Assembly: GCF_002000985.1 (NCBI RefSeq)
Contig: NZ_CP018822.1
Coordinates: 886,001 to 950,000 of the forward strand
DNA: 64,000 nucleotides
DNA from: Streptococcus gallolyticus subsp. gallolyticus DSM 16831
Lineage (GTDB): Bacteria > Bacillota > Bacilli > Lactobacillales > Streptococcaceae
Direction: 5' to 3'
The notes beneath the pieces are model-generated. The model saw only the letters and a program-made list of their open reading frames with translations. It was not told the origin of the DNA and did no database searches. The translations under genes were made by a program, and so were the position numbers. Shown piece by piece: positions 10,016 through 19,564 of this stretch (position 1 is its first letter; every line of letters begins with the position of its first letter).

Positions 10016-11161
10016 TTATTTCCAGAATTTAGCAGCAATTTCTTGCCCTTGTTTGATTTTAGCCCATTGTTGTGGAATAGCGAGTTCATTTCCAGAGTCA
10101 CATGAGGCAAAACCACATTGGTGAGAAAGGAAAAGACGTTCTTTAGGGATGATGTTGCTTGCTTCTTCTAAAAGTTTTAGAGCGCGTTCTTCATCATCAA
10201 GGTCAGTTGTTTTACTTGAAAGTAGCCCAAGAACTACTTCAGCATCTTTATCTTTCAAACTTTCAAGAGCTTTCAGGTCACCAGAGACTTCGCTGTCCCA
10301 TTCAAGGAAGAAGCGGTCGTAGTGTTGGTCTTTCAAGAATTTTGTGGCGATAGCTTCATAAGTGCCACCAGCAGCAGAACGACTTTCGTAATTTCCACGG
10401 CAGTTATGTGTCCAAACTTTTAGCCCAAGTTCATGTCCATAGTCAGCAACTTCGTTGTTAATAGCGATGAATTCATCTGCCAAGTCTGCTAAACCACCAT
10501 TTCCTTCCGCAAAAAAACTAGCGGGATTAGATTCGTCAAAAAGTTCCCAGAGACAATCGTCAAATTGGATGATTTCTCCACCAGCTTCTTTGTATTCTGT
10601 TAAAAATTCCTTGTAAGCGTTGATAAGACCAGCTTTTAGTTCTTCATTTGTCTTGTAAACTTGATTTTCCCCAGCCAATCCGTCAAAAATCGCCAATTCA
10701 GTGTAAGCATGCGCAGGTCCCCAAATGGTTAATTTGGTAGCTGTATCGCCAGCTTCTTGTTTAACGAGTTTAAAAATATCAAGAAAATGATGATTTTTAC
10801 CAGAAAGTGGTTCAGTGATACGAATGCCAATGTCTTTGCGTGTTTCAAATTGACCACCGTCATGGTCTTGGAAAGTGTAACCATGGTCAGCAATATAGCG
10901 TTCGATACCTTTTAGTCCCCAGACAAAATCAAGGTGCCACATTGATTTTGAATATTCACCGTCAGTGACAATATCAATACCGTTTGCCTTTTCTTCAGCA
11001 ATTATTTTTTTAATGTCAGCTGTTTCGGTTTCTTGATAGCCGTCAAAAGCATCATAGAAAGGGTAAACAATATCATCACGATGTTCAATCGCTGTTTTAT
11101 ATTCACGTAAGTCTGCTGGTCGCAAAAGCGAACCAACGAGTTGAAATTTTGAATTAGCCAT
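10016..11161 (-). CDS. Cobalamin-independent methionine synthase-family protein (YxjG/YxjH type)
   Basis: 381 codons: a single C-terminal-type MetE barrel, half the length of full MetE. The N-terminal FQLVGSLLRPADLREY and ITDGEYSKSMW-like segment are typical, and the zinc ligands are visible in VWTHNCRGNY (H, C) and LSHQCGFASCDSGNE (C). Such short homologues are thought to methylate homocysteine, but the methyl donor is not settled. SD AGAGGT precedes the ATG. A MET-box at 11243-11259 lies 46 nt upstream of a TACAAT -10 (11191-11196), so control by an MtaR/MetR-type LysR activator is likely. Convergent with rexA. Confidence 0.9.
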   Translation of the reverse strand: MANSKFQLVGSLLRPADLREYKTAIEHRDDIVYPFYDAFDGYQETETADIKKIIAEEKANGIDIVTDGEYSKSMWHLDFVWGLKGIERYIADHGYTFQDHDGGQFETRKDIGIRITEPLSGKNHHFLDIFKLVKQEAGDTATKLTIWGPAHAYTELAIFDGLAGENQVYKTNEELKAGLINAYKEFLTEYKEAGGEIIQFDDCLWELFDESNPASFFAEGNGGLADLADEFIAINNEVADYGHELGLKVWTHNCRGNYESRSAAGGTYEAIATKFLKDQHYDRFFLEWDSEVSGDLKALESLKDKDAEVVLGLLSSKTTDLDDEERALKLLEEASNIIPKERLFLSHQCGFASCDSGNELAIPQQWAKIKQGQEIAAKFWK

Positions 11162-11242
11162 TTCAAATACCTCTTTATCTTTCTGTGTTCATTGTATAAA
11201 AGCTTTGCCATTTTGAAAAATAGTTATTTTTATGGGGTTATA

Positions 11243-11259
11243 TATAGTTACAAACTATA
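11243..11259. promoter_or_regulatory. MET-box operator upstream of MetE-like gene
   Basis: TATAGTTACAAACTATA, a perfect 7-3-7 palindrome. This is the streptococcal MET-box bound by MtaR/MetR-type regulators. It sits between divergent genes; the distance to the minus-strand -10 equals that of box 1 at metA. Confidence 0.85.
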
Positions 11260-11368
11260 ACGAAAAAAGTATGTATTTGTCTGAAAATTTGGTAAAATAG
11301 GAAAAACTGACAAAAATTTTTGGTGGGGATTAAAGAACATCTAACATAAATACAGCGAGGTAAAACCA

Positions 11369-12103
11369 ATGCGTGACAATCACTTACACACACATTTTTC
11401 TTATGATTCGGATGCTCGATTCGAGGATTACTTAGAGCATTATGACGGCGATATTGTGACAACAGAGCACTACGATTTATCAAATCCTTATACGAAACAG
11501 GATGACATTCCTGATTATGACGCTTATTCTAAGGAAATAGCTGAGCTGAATGCCAAATATGGTAATCGCATCAAGCGTGGCATTGAAATTGGTTATTATG
11601 AGCCACGCGAGGCAGATATTACAGCTTTCTTGGCAAATAAAGATTATGATTTGAAACTATTGTCAGTTCACCACAATGGTATTAATGATTATCTAGATGA
11701 TGAAGTGGCTGACATGGATAAAAATGCCATTATTCAAGAATATCTCGACAAATTGGAACATGCTATTGGTCGTGTAGAGGCAGACGTTTTAGCTCATTTT
11801 GATTATGGTTTTCGACTTTTTGAGGTTTCTGTGGCAGAATTACAAGCCTATGAAGAACAGCTCCGCCGCATTTTCCAAAAAATGATTGATTTTGATTTGG
11901 CATTTGAGTTAAATAGTAAATCAATGTACCTCTATCATCACGAGGACCTTTATCGCTATGCCTTAGGCTTGGTAAGAGAATTAGGCGGACATAAGTATTC
12001 CATTGGTTCAGACGGGCACAAGTTGGAGCATTTCCGCTTAGCTTTTGACAAAATCCAAGCATTGCTAGACGAATGTGATATCAAAGAATGGGAGATTTTG
12101 TAA
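11369..12103 (+). CDS. PHP-domain phosphatase, histidinol-phosphatase-like
   Basis: 244 codons. The N-terminal metal-binding DNHLHTHFSYDSD (HxH motif at about 4-8) and later LSVHHNG, ADVLAHFDYGFR and GSDGHKLEHF match the PHP fold of HisK-type histidinol phosphatases. No other his biosynthesis gene is adjacent, so the true phosphoester substrate is uncertain. A TGGTAAAAT extended -10 lies at 11290-11298 and SD GCGAGG 10 nt before ATG. A bidirectional terminator separates it from DUF3042. Confidence 0.85.
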   Translation: MRDNHLHTHFSYDSDARFEDYLEHYDGDIVTTEHYDLSNPYTKQDDIPDYDAYSKEIAELNAKYGNRIKRGIEIGYYEPREADITAFLANKDYDLKLLSVHHNGINDYLDDEVADMDKNAIIQEYLDKLEHAIGRVEADVLAHFDYGFRLFEVSVAELQAYEEQLRRIFQKMIDFDLAFELNSKSMYLYHHEDLYRYALGLVRELGGHKYSIGSDGHKLEHFRLAFDKIQALLDECDIKEWEIL

Positions 12104-12118
12104 AGAATACAAAAAAAC

Positions 12119-12149
12119 GCTATGAGCAATCTAACTCATAGCTTTTTTT
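12119..12149. terminator. Bidirectional terminator
   Basis: GCTATGAG/CTCATAGC stem (12119-12126, 12135-12142) followed by T7 on plus and preceded by A7 for the minus strand. It serves the PHP gene and the convergent DUF3042 gene. Confidence 0.88.
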
Positions 12150-12165
12150 ATACTTTTTTCAGCAA

Positions 12166-12342
12166 TTAGTGAGAAACACGTTTGCGGGCTGCTTTTTTAC
12201 GGTTTTCTTGAATGAAAGCAGCTTTTTCTTCTTCAGGATCAATAATATTTTTCTTAATCGCAAAAACAGCGCCAGCAACAGTAGCGGCAGTAGCTACAAC
12301 TCCAGTAGCAAGTCCTTTAGCAAATGCAAATTTTTTAGCCAT
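12166..12342 (-). CDS. DUF3042 small protein
   Basis: 58 codons beginning MAKKFAFAKGLATGVV and ending RKRVSH. An excellent SD (GGAGGAGAA on the minus strand) precedes the ATG. One hydrophobic segment (about residues 9-29, GLATGVVATAATVAGAVFAIK) is followed by a basic/acidic tail, the pattern of the lactic-acid-bacterial DUF3042 family, function unknown. Divergent from miaA; ends in the bidirectional terminator. Confidence 0.9.
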   Translation of the reverse strand: MAKKFAFAKGLATGVVATAATVAGAVFAIKKNIIDPEEEKAAFIQENRKKAARKRVSH

Positions 12343-12529
12343 AATAATTCTCCTCCTTACTGATAAGAACAGCGGGCAAAATCAATAATACCCATTATTA
12401 GCAACGGAACGCAAGCTTCTTGTCCAGTCGCCTTTATGTTATAATAATGGTAACGAAAAATGACTTAAAATTCAAGTGAAAACGTTATTTTTATTAAAAA
12501 ATAGGGCTTAGGACGGATATAAAGACGAG

Positions 12530-13417
12530 ATGTCAGAAAAAATAAAATTAATTGCAGTAGTTGGTCCGACGGCGGTTGGAAAAACAGCTTTGGGAATTGA
12601 GTTGGCACAACAATTTAACGGTGAAATCATCAGCGGCGATAGCCAACAAGTTTACCGCCATTTGGACATTGGAACGGCTAAGGCAACTCCTGAAGAACAG
12701 GCGGCAGCTCCGCATCATTTAATCGATGTGCGTGATGTTGATGCCAATTATTCTGTTTACGATTTTGTGGTGGAAGCCAGTCAAGCGATTACGGAGATTG
12801 CCAGTCGTGGCAAAGTGCCCATTATCGTTGGTGGCACAGGCTTGTATTTGCAGAGCTTGCTTGAAGGGTATCACCTAGGAGGCGAGGTTGACCAAGAAAA
12901 AGTCTTGGCTTATCGCAAAACCTTGGAACAATTGTCAGATGAGGTTTTATTTGGAAAAATAGCAGAGCTGGGAAAAGAGATTCCAGAGATAAACCGTCGC
13001 CGTGCCATTCGTGCCTTGGAACTAGCCAAATTTGGGCAAAATCTTGAAAACAAAGAAACGAATTACGAGGCGCTTCTCATTGGGTTAAATGATGACCGTC
13101 AGGTGCTTTATGACCGTATCAATCACCGTGTTGACCTGATGCTTGAAAAAGGCATTTTGGATGAAGCTAAATGGCTTTATGATAATCACCGTAATGCTCA
13201 AGCAGCGCGAGCAATTGGTTATAAAGAGCTTTTTCCATATTTTACAGGCGACGCTTCTTTGGAAGACTGTGTCGAAAAACTCAAGCAGAACACGCGCCGT
13301 TTCGCCAAGCGCCAATTGACGTGGTTCAGAAATCGCATGGCTGTCAATTTTTACACTGTTTCAGAAGTTGATTTTAAAGAAACTGTTATTCAAGACGTTA
13401 ACGAATTTTTAAAGTAG
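12530..13417 (+). CDS. miaA: tRNA dimethylallyltransferase
   Basis: 295 codons, usual length. It adds the dimethylallyl group to N6 of A37 in tRNAs reading UNN codons. Walker A-like [11 protein letters not shown] (about 12-22), [15 protein letters not shown] and [14 protein letters not shown] motifs are clear, with RRRAIRALE and the C-terminal [19 protein letters not shown] (12437-12445) is an extended -10. Only a weak SD (AAAGACGAG) precedes the ATG. First gene of a run to recJ, though hflX has its own promoter-like box. Confidence 0.97.
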   Translation: MSEKIKLIAVVGPTAVGKTALGIELAQQFNGEIISGDSQQVYRHLDIGTAKATPEEQAAAPHHLIDVRDVDANYSVYDFVVEASQAITEIASRGKVPIIVGGTGLYLQSLLEGYHLGGEVDQEKVLAYRKTLEQLSDEVLFGKIAELGKEIPEINRRRAIRALELAKFGQNLENKETNYEALLIGLNDDRQVLYDRINHRVDLMLEKGILDEAKWLYDNHRNAQAARAIGYKELFPYFTGDASLEDCVEKLKQNTRRFAKRQLTWFRNRMAVNFYTVSEVDFKETVIQDVNEFLK

Positions 13418-13555
13418 TGTAACTCTATGTAAAGAGTTTCATTTGTCATAGAAATTATAATGAAATGTCAGAAGAGAGTAACAGGGTTTCTGCCACTTTT
13501 TGGAACTTTTTATGTTATAATGATAGTTACGGATTAAAGAGAAAGGGGTGAGCAG

Positions 13556-14794
13556 ATGATTGAAACAAGCAAGCGTCAGGAGCGTGTTATTTTACTAGGT
13601 GTTGAGTTGCCAGAGACGGAAAATTTTGAGATGTCAATGGAAGAATTAGCTTCTCTAGCTAAGACGGCAGGGGCAGAAGTTGTCTCTTCTTATCGTCAAA
13701 AGCGTGAAAAATACGACAGTAAGTCTTTGATTGGTTCGGGCAAATTAGCCGAGATTAAAGCGATTGTGGAAGCTGATGAGATTGACACCGTTATTGTCAA
13801 TGACCGCCTGACTCCTCGGCAAAATGTCAACTTGGAAGTTGAACTTGGTGTCAAAGTGATTGACCGTATGCAGTTAATTCTGGATATTTTTGCCATGCGG
13901 GCACGTAGTCATGAGGGGAAATTGCAAGTTCATCTCGCTCAGCTCAAATACATGTTGCCACGTCTTGTTGGACAAGGGGTTATGTTGAGCCGACAAGCTG
14001 GTGGTATCGGTAGCCGTGGTCCTGGTGAAAGTCAATTGGAACTTAATCGCCGCTCAATTCGTCATCAAATTTCAGATATTGAACGTCAACTAAAGGTTGT
14101 CGAAAAAAATCGTGAAACAGGTCGTGAAAAACGCACCGAATCACAAGTGTTTAAAATCGGTTTAATTGGTTACACCAATGCTGGTAAATCAACGATTATG
14201 AACGTTTTAACCAATGATAAACAGTATGAAGCCGATGAATTGTTTGCAACCTTGGATGCAACAACCAAACAAATTTATTTACAAAATCAATTTCAGGTGA
14301 CGCTGACGGATACTGTTGGATTTATTCAAAATTTACCGACAGAGCTGGTTGCTGCGTTTAAGTCAACTTTGGAAGAAAGTCGTAACGTTGACCTTTTGTT
14401 GCACGTTATTGATGCCAGCGACCCAAATCATGCGGAGCATGAAAAAGTGGTTTTGAATTTGTTAAAAGAGCTGGACATGCTAGATATTCCGCGCTTAGCT
14501 GTTTATAACAAAATGGACGTTGCGGAGCATTTGGTGGCAACAGCTTTTCCAAATGTGCGTATTTCTGCGCGTGATAAGGACGCTCGCACACTCTTACGCC
14601 GTTTGATTATCAATGAAATTCGTGAGATTTTTGAGCCATTTAGCATTCGTGTTCACCAAAGTCAGGCTTACAAATTGTATGAGTTAAATAAAATTGCTTT
14701 GCTAGACCATTATGACTTTGCCCAAGAATACGAAACCATTACTGGCTACATCAATCCTAAAAATAAATGGAGACTAGAAGAATTTTATGACTGA
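13556..14794 (+). CDS. hflX: GTPase HflX
   Basis: 412 codons. Ribosome-associated GTPase that splits stalled ribosomes. The N-terminal HflX domain has the GSGKLAEIKA and RMQLILDIFAMRARSHEGKLQVHLAQL signatures and GGIGSRGPGESQLE. The G domain follows: G1 GYTNAGKST (about 205), G3 DTVGF, G4 NKMD. SD AAAGGGGTG is 8 nt before ATG; a GTG at 13548 is a less likely start. Overlaps the next gene by 8 nt. Confidence 0.97.
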   Translation: MIETSKRQERVILLGVELPETENFEMSMEELASLAKTAGAEVVSSYRQKREKYDSKSLIGSGKLAEIKAIVEADEIDTVIVNDRLTPRQNVNLEVELGVKVIDRMQLILDIFAMRARSHEGKLQVHLAQLKYMLPRLVGQGVMLSRQAGGIGSRGPGESQLELNRRSIRHQISDIERQLKVVEKNRETGREKRTESQVFKIGLIGYTNAGKSTIMNVLTNDKQYEADELFATLDATTKQIYLQNQFQVTLTDTVGFIQNLPTELVAAFKSTLEESRNVDLLLHVIDASDPNHAEHEKVVLNLLKELDMLDIPRLAVYNKMDVAEHLVATAFPNVRISARDKDARTLLRRLIINEIREIFEPFSIRVHQSQAYKLYELNKIALLDHYDFAQEYETITGYINPKNKWRLEEFYD

Positions 14795-15425
14795 TTATAT
14801 AAGCTTGGCTTTAAAATACGGTGGTTTTACATCACTCGATAAAGTTTATTTACAAAATACCTTGGAGCAGTTGACGGATGAGCAAAAACTCAGTTTTATC
14901 ACACCGCCACCAAGTGTTATCAATGCTTATTTTGCGGAAATGTATCAAAAACAATCTCCAGAAGCCGCAACAGATTATTATTTTGAATTATCTAAAGAAT
15001 TGCATTTGTTAAACGCTAACCCATCTTTTGATGAATACAAGCCCTTTATTCGCTTGAATTTATCAGGAAAATCATATGGTTTTACCTATGAAAATGACAA
15101 AGAAGTAGCGCGTGTTTTTTCTGAAAAGAATGAGGCGCTAGCTGCAGATGTTTTGTTTGAATTGGCGCAGGTTTTCCCACAATATAAGATTTACGTGGAA
15201 GAAGGACACATAAAAATGTCAAAAATGGATTTTGATGAAGAAGTCCTTGAGGACCTAACGCCACAAGAAAGTCTGCTCAGCCATGTTTCAAAATTAAAAG
15301 GAAATGTGGTTAAGCTACAAAGTTTTAATCGTGATGAATTAGTAGAATTACTAGCTCACTACAAAGGACAAGTTTATTATACCTTTGACCAACGTGAATT
15401 CATCGCTTATGTAAAAGTACAGTAG
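14787..15425 (+). CDS. Conserved streptococcal protein of unknown function
   Basis: 212 codons, starting inside the hflX end (ATGA-type overlap of 8 nt), so coupled to it. No signal peptide, membrane segment or catalytic motif that I can name. It begins MTDYISLALKYGGFTSLDKVYL and has a soluble mixed alpha/beta look. Homologues are sometimes labelled cystathionine beta-lyase, but there is no PLP-lysine motif and it is too short, so I do not support that name. Position between hflX and rnz suggests an RNA or ribosome-related role only by association. Confidence 0.8.
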   Translation: MTDYISLALKYGGFTSLDKVYLQNTLEQLTDEQKLSFITPPPSVINAYFAEMYQKQSPEAATDYYFELSKELHLLNANPSFDEYKPFIRLNLSGKSYGFTYENDKEVARVFSEKNEALAADVLFELAQVFPQYKIYVEEGHIKMSKMDFDEEVLEDLTPQESLLSHVSKLKGNVVKLQSFNRDELVELLAHYKGQVYYTFDQREFIAYVKVQ

Positions 15426-15434
15426 AGGAAAGGA

Positions 15435-15456
15435 GATAAAAACTTCGGTTTTTATC
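15435..15456 (+). promoter_or_regulatory. UUCG hairpin separating SD from rnz start
   Basis: GATAAAAAC (15435-15443), UUCG (15444-15447), GUUUUUAUC (15448-15456): a perfect 9-bp stem with the very stable cUUCGg tetraloop. AGGAAAGGAG (15426-15435) is the SD. Linear spacing to the ATG at 15465 is 29 nt; with the hairpin folded about 8 nt remain. Confidence 0.8.
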
Positions 15457-15464
15457 ATTATAGA

Positions 15465-16394
15465 ATGGAATTACAATTTTTGGGAACAGGAGCGGGTCAG
15501 CCATCAAAGTCACGTAATGTGTCAAGTTTGGTTTTGAAGCTACTTGATGAAATCAATGAGGTCTGGATGTTTGACTGTGGCGAAGGCACACAGCGTCAGA
15601 TTTTAGAAACAACAATCAAACCGCGTAAAGTTAAGCGCATTTTTATCACGCATTTGCATGGAGACCATATTTTTGGTTTGCCTGGATTTTTGGCTAGCCG
15701 AGCTTTTCAAGCTAACGAGGAACAAACAGACCTTGATGTTTACGGTCCTATTGGTATTCGTTCGTATATTTTAAATAGCTTGCGCTTGTCAGGAGCACGC
15801 TTGCCATATCGCATTCATTTCCATGAATTTGACGAGAATAGCCTTGGTAAAGTTATGGAAACTGATAAATTTGTGGTTTACGCGGAAAAACTTGATCATA
15901 CGATTTTCTGTATTGGTTATCGTGTGATGCAAAAAGATTTAGAAGGAACGCTTGATGCTGAGGCTTTGAAGGCTGCTGGTGTGCCTTTCGGACCGCTTTT
16001 TGGCAAAATCAAGAGTGGGCAAGATGTTATCTTAGAAGACGGAACAAAAATCATTGCCAAAGATTACATTTCAGCACCGAAAAAAGGAAAAATTATTACT
16101 ATTTTAGGTGACACACGTAAGACAGATGCTAGTGTTCGTCTTGGTTTGGGAGCTGATATTTTAGTTCACGAATCAACTTACGGCAAAGGTGATGAAAAAA
16201 TTGCGCGTAAACATGGTCATTCAACGAACATGCAAGCTGCGCAAATTGCCAAAGAGGCGTCAGCTAAAATGCTTTTGCTTAACCACATTAGTGCTCGTTT
16301 TCTCGGACGTGAGTGCAAACAAGTCGAAAATGACGCCAAAACAGTCTTTGAAAACACGCACCTTGTTAAAGATTTGGAAGAAATTAGCTTATGA
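15465..16394 (+). CDS. rnz: Ribonuclease Z
   Basis: 309 codons, standard for tRNase Z. It cuts the 3' trailer from tRNA precursors lacking encoded CCA. Metallo-beta-lactamase fold: [17 protein letters not shown] at the start, metal motif [14 protein letters not shown] (HxHxDH, about 63-70), [19 protein letters not shown] and the HIF-type [10 protein letters not shown] and LNHISARF elements. The SD is separated from the ATG by a UUCG hairpin. The next gene overlaps by 4 nt. Confidence 0.97.
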   Translation: MELQFLGTGAGQPSKSRNVSSLVLKLLDEINEVWMFDCGEGTQRQILETTIKPRKVKRIFITHLHGDHIFGLPGFLASRAFQANEEQTDLDVYGPIGIRSYILNSLRLSGARLPYRIHFHEFDENSLGKVMETDKFVVYAEKLDHTIFCIGYRVMQKDLEGTLDAEALKAAGVPFGPLFGKIKSGQDVILEDGTKIIAKDYISAPKKGKIITILGDTRKTDASVRLGLGADILVHESTYGKGDEKIARKHGHSTNMQAAQIAKEASAKMLLLNHISARFLGRECKQVENDAKTVFENTHLVKDLEEISL

Positions 16395-17149
16395 GAATTA
16401 TAGCCATTACAGGAGCAACAGGTGGTATTGCTCAAGAAATCATCAAACGTATCCCCAAAGACGATTATGTGATTGCCTTGGGACGTGATTTAAAGAAATT
16501 AAAACCACATTATGGCAATCGTCCAAACACAGCTTGCTTTGCCCTTGATATGTCAAGCGATGTAGCGATTGCTGAAACGGTTGAAAAAATCTATGCTATC
16601 CATGGACGCATTGATATTTTTATTAATAATGCTGGGTATGGAGGTTTTAGTGATTTCGACACTTATACCACGGCGCAAATTCGTGACATGTTTGATGTTA
16701 ATACCTTTGCAACAATGACGTTTTCACGTTTAGTAGGACAAAAGATGAAAGAGGCAGGGAAAGGTCATATTATCAATATTGCTAGCATTGCAGGCTTGAT
16801 TGCTTCTGCCAAATCTTCTGTTTATTCTGCAACAAAATTTGCTGTGATTGGTTTTTCAAATGCTTTGCGACTAGAATTAGCTGATAGCAATGTTTACGTG
16901 ACGACTGTCAACCCTGGACCGATTGCAACGAAATTTTTTGATAAAGCAGACCCGTCAGGAGACTATCTTAAAAGTGTTGGGCGGTTTGTTTTACAGCCAG
17001 AATACGTTGCGAAACGCACCGTTGCCATTTTTGGCAAGAATAAGCGTGAGCTAAATATGCCTTGGTCGCTTGCGGCAGCTCACAAAGCTTACACACTTTT
17101 CCCAAGAATCGCAGATTTTCTAGCTCGAAAAGTATTTAATTACAAATAA
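16391..17149 (+). CDS. Short-chain dehydrogenase/reductase
   Basis: 252 codons. Classical SDR: N-terminal cofactor motif [19 protein letters not shown], catalytic S...Y-SATK ([22 protein letters not shown], with Y-x-x-x-K as YSATK) and the PGPIATKFF loop. It reduces or oxidises an unknown carbonyl with NAD(P). Overlaps rnz by ATGA. The same neighbourhood is seen in other streptococci, so it is likely a housekeeping gene. Confidence 0.93.
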   Translation: MRIIAITGATGGIAQEIIKRIPKDDYVIALGRDLKKLKPHYGNRPNTACFALDMSSDVAIAETVEKIYAIHGRIDIFINNAGYGGFSDFDTYTTAQIRDMFDVNTFATMTFSRLVGQKMKEAGKGHIINIASIAGLIASAKSSVYSATKFAVIGFSNALRLELADSNVYVTTVNPGPIATKFFDKADPSGDYLKSVGRFVLQPEYVAKRTVAIFGKNKRELNMPWSLAAAHKAYTLFPRIADFLARKVFNYK

Positions 17150-17190
17150 AACAAGCGTCGTTTCAACTCTACATAAGAAGTGAGAAGTGA

Positions 17191-19398
17191 ATGATAACAA
17201 GTAAATACAATTGGAAAAATATTGAAAAAGAGCCAGATAATGGCTTTTTTGAGCTGACAAAAAAAGAAAAACTAACAGAATTAGCTAGTCAGATTCTTTA
17301 TAGCCGAGGTGTTGATACGGCAGAAAAATTGACTCAATTTTTATCAACGGATTTGTCACAATTGCATGCCCCTTACCTTTTACATGACATGGATAAAGCG
17401 GTTGAGCGTATTCGCCAAGCCATTGAGAACTACGAGCAAATTTTGGTTTATGGTGACTATGATGCTGACGGAATGACTAGTGCCAGTATTATGAAAGAAG
17501 CCCTTGAAATGTTAGGCGCTGAAGCTCAAGTTTATCTGCCAAATCGTTTCACAGACGGCTATGGTCCCAATGAATCGGTCTATAAATATTTCATTGAGCA
17601 GCAAAACGTTTCTTTGATTATCACGGTGGACAATGGCGTAGCAGGGCACGAAGCGATTGCCTACGCACAAAGTCAGGGGGTAGATGTCATTGTGACAGAC
17701 CACCACGGCTTGCCAGCAGAGCTACCAGAAGCATTTGCGATTGTGCACCCAGAACACCCAGAAGCTGATTATCCGTTCAAATATCTGGCTGGCTGTGGCG
17801 TTGCTTTCAAAGTCGCTTGTGCTTTGCTAGAATCTATTCCGACAGAAATGCTTGATCTGGTGGCAATTGGAACAATTGCTGATATGGTGAGTTTGACTGA
17901 TGAAAACCGTATTATGGTTAAAGTCGGACTTGAAATTCTGAAACAAACCGAACGCATTGGTCTGATTGAATTGATGAAAGTCTCAGACGTGGATATGGGA
18001 GATGTCAATGAAGAAACGGTTGGTTTCAAAATTGCTCCGCAGCTAAATGCACTTGGTCGCCTAGATGACCCAAATCCTGCTGTCGAATTATTGACTGGCT
18101 TTGATGACGAAGAAGCGCATAACATTGCCAAGATGATTAATGCTAAAAACGAAGAACGCAAGGAAATTGTTCAAAAAATCTTCGAAGAAGCCATGAGCAT
18201 GGTTGATTTGGAAAAGCCAGTGCAAGTATTGGCTAAAGAAGGTTGGCACCCAGGCGTTTTAGGAATTGTCGCAGGGCGTATTTTAGAACAAATCGCGCAG
18301 CCAGTGATTGTTTTAAATATCGAAGATGGGCTTGCTAAAGGTTCAGCCAGAAGTATTGAGGCCATTAATATTTTCCATGCCCTTGATGAGCACCGTGGCT
18401 TATTTGAAGCCTTTGGTGGACACGCTGGCGCTGCTGGAATGACTTTGGTGACTGAAAATCTTGATAAATTATCACAAGTTTTGTGTGATTATATTGCTGA
18501 AAATGATATTGACCTATCACAGAAAAAAGAGCTTGTTATTGATGAGGTTCTGGAGCTATCAGAGATTGACCTTGATACCGTGCACAGTCTTGAAAAATTG
18601 GCACCATTTGGCATGGACAATCCAAAACCAGTCTTTGAAATTAAAGATTTTGTGGTGAAACAAGCACGCACCATGGGACAAAATGGTGCGCATTTAAAAT
18701 TAAAAATTGCCCAAGGCACAACGGCAATTGACCTTGTTGCCTTTAATCAAGGACATCTAGCGCAGGAATTTCAACAAGCGCAAAATCTTTGCCTTGCAAC
18801 GACCTTATCGATTAATAAGTGGAATGGGCAAACGACTGTTCAATTAATGTTGGAAGATGCGCGTGTTGAGGGTGTTCAGTTGATTGATATTCGCTCCAAA
18901 ACAGCTAGCCTTCCAGAACGTGTTCCAGTATTGGCTGAAGATAGCACGGCAAATGAAGTTGTGGTGTTAGACATTCCTGATAAGGCTGAAGAATTGAAAT
19001 CACTCTTTGTCGGTCGTCATTTTGAAGCCGTTTATTTTAAAAATCATATTAAACGTGCTTATTATCTGACAGGCTATGGCACACGTGACCAATTTGCTAA
19101 GCTTTATAAAACTATCTATCAATTCCCAGAATTTGATGTCCGCTACAAGTTGAAAGATTTGAGTCAATACCTTAATATCCCTGATATTTTACTCGTTAAA
19201 ATGATTCAGATTTTTGATGAATTAGATTTTGTAACCATCACAGATGGTGTTATGGTCGTCAACAAAGATGCCCAGAAACGCAGTATTTCAGAAAGCCAAA
19301 TCTACCAAGACCTCAAACAACAAGTTAAATTCCAAGAGCTAATGGCGCTCGGAACCCCACAAGAAATTTACGATTGGCTGACTGATGAAGATGACTAA
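17191..19398 (+). CDS. recJ: Single-stranded-DNA exonuclease RecJ
   Basis: 735 codons. A 5'-3' ssDNA exonuclease for recombination and mismatch repair. DHH core: VYGDYDADGMTS (motif I, about 86-97), TVDNGVAGHE, VTDHHGLP (DHH), GCGVAFKVA, then DHHA1 GWHPGVLGIVAGRI and GGHAGAAGMTL. The C-terminus continues past the minimal nuclease with an OB-like region and a Firmicute-type extension ending PQEIYDWLTDEDD. SD is weak (AAGTGAGAAGTGA). A terminator follows. Confidence 0.96.
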   Translation: MITSKYNWKNIEKEPDNGFFELTKKEKLTELASQILYSRGVDTAEKLTQFLSTDLSQLHAPYLLHDMDKAVERIRQAIENYEQILVYGDYDADGMTSASIMKEALEMLGAEAQVYLPNRFTDGYGPNESVYKYFIEQQNVSLIITVDNGVAGHEAIAYAQSQGVDVIVTDHHGLPAELPEAFAIVHPEHPEADYPFKYLAGCGVAFKVACALLESIPTEMLDLVAIGTIADMVSLTDENRIMVKVGLEILKQTERIGLIELMKVSDVDMGDVNEETVGFKIAPQLNALGRLDDPNPAVELLTGFDDEEAHNIAKMINAKNEERKEIVQKIFEEAMSMVDLEKPVQVLAKEGWHPGVLGIVAGRILEQIAQPVIVLNIEDGLAKGSARSIEAINIFHALDEHRGLFEAFGGHAGAAGMTLVTENLDKLSQVLCDYIAENDIDLSQKKELVIDEVLELSEIDLDTVHSLEKLAPFGMDNPKPVFEIKDFVVKQARTMGQNGAHLKLKIAQGTTAIDLVAFNQGHLAQEFQQAQNLCLATTLSINKWNGQTTVQLMLEDARVEGVQLIDIRSKTASLPERVPVLAEDSTANEVVVLDIPDKAEELKSLFVGRHFEAVYFKNHIKRAYYLTGYGTRDQFAKLYKTIYQFPEFDVRYKLKDLSQYLNIPDILLVKMIQIFDELDFVTITDGVMVVNKDAQKRSISESQIYQDLKQQVKFQELMALGTPQEIYDWLTDEDD

Positions 19399-19405
19399 AA
19401 ATAAC

Positions 19406-19440
19406 CTCCTTGGAATATTATAGTTCCAAGGAGATTTTTA
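19406..19440 (+). terminator. Terminator after recJ
   Basis: CTCCTTGGAA (19406-19415) pairs with TTCCAAGGAG (19424-19433), then ATTTTTAATTT. Ten perfect base pairs. Confidence 0.9.
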
Positions 19441-19564
19441 ATTTGTTGTTTCAAACTAAATTGAATATTAAGTTTTTTTAATAAAAATGTTAGTTTGGTA
19501 TTTATTTTAAGCTTTGTTTAAGGTATAATAGAAGGCGTAACTATTTGGGAAAAGGAGATAAAAA

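Noticed and set aside
11162..11368. S-box (SAM) riboswitch for the MetE-like gene
   Set aside because: The intergenic space is too short and lacks the S-box core; a MET-box palindrome is present instead.
14787..15425. Cystathionine beta-lyase label
   Set aside because: No PLP-binding lysine motif and only 212 residues; left as unknown.
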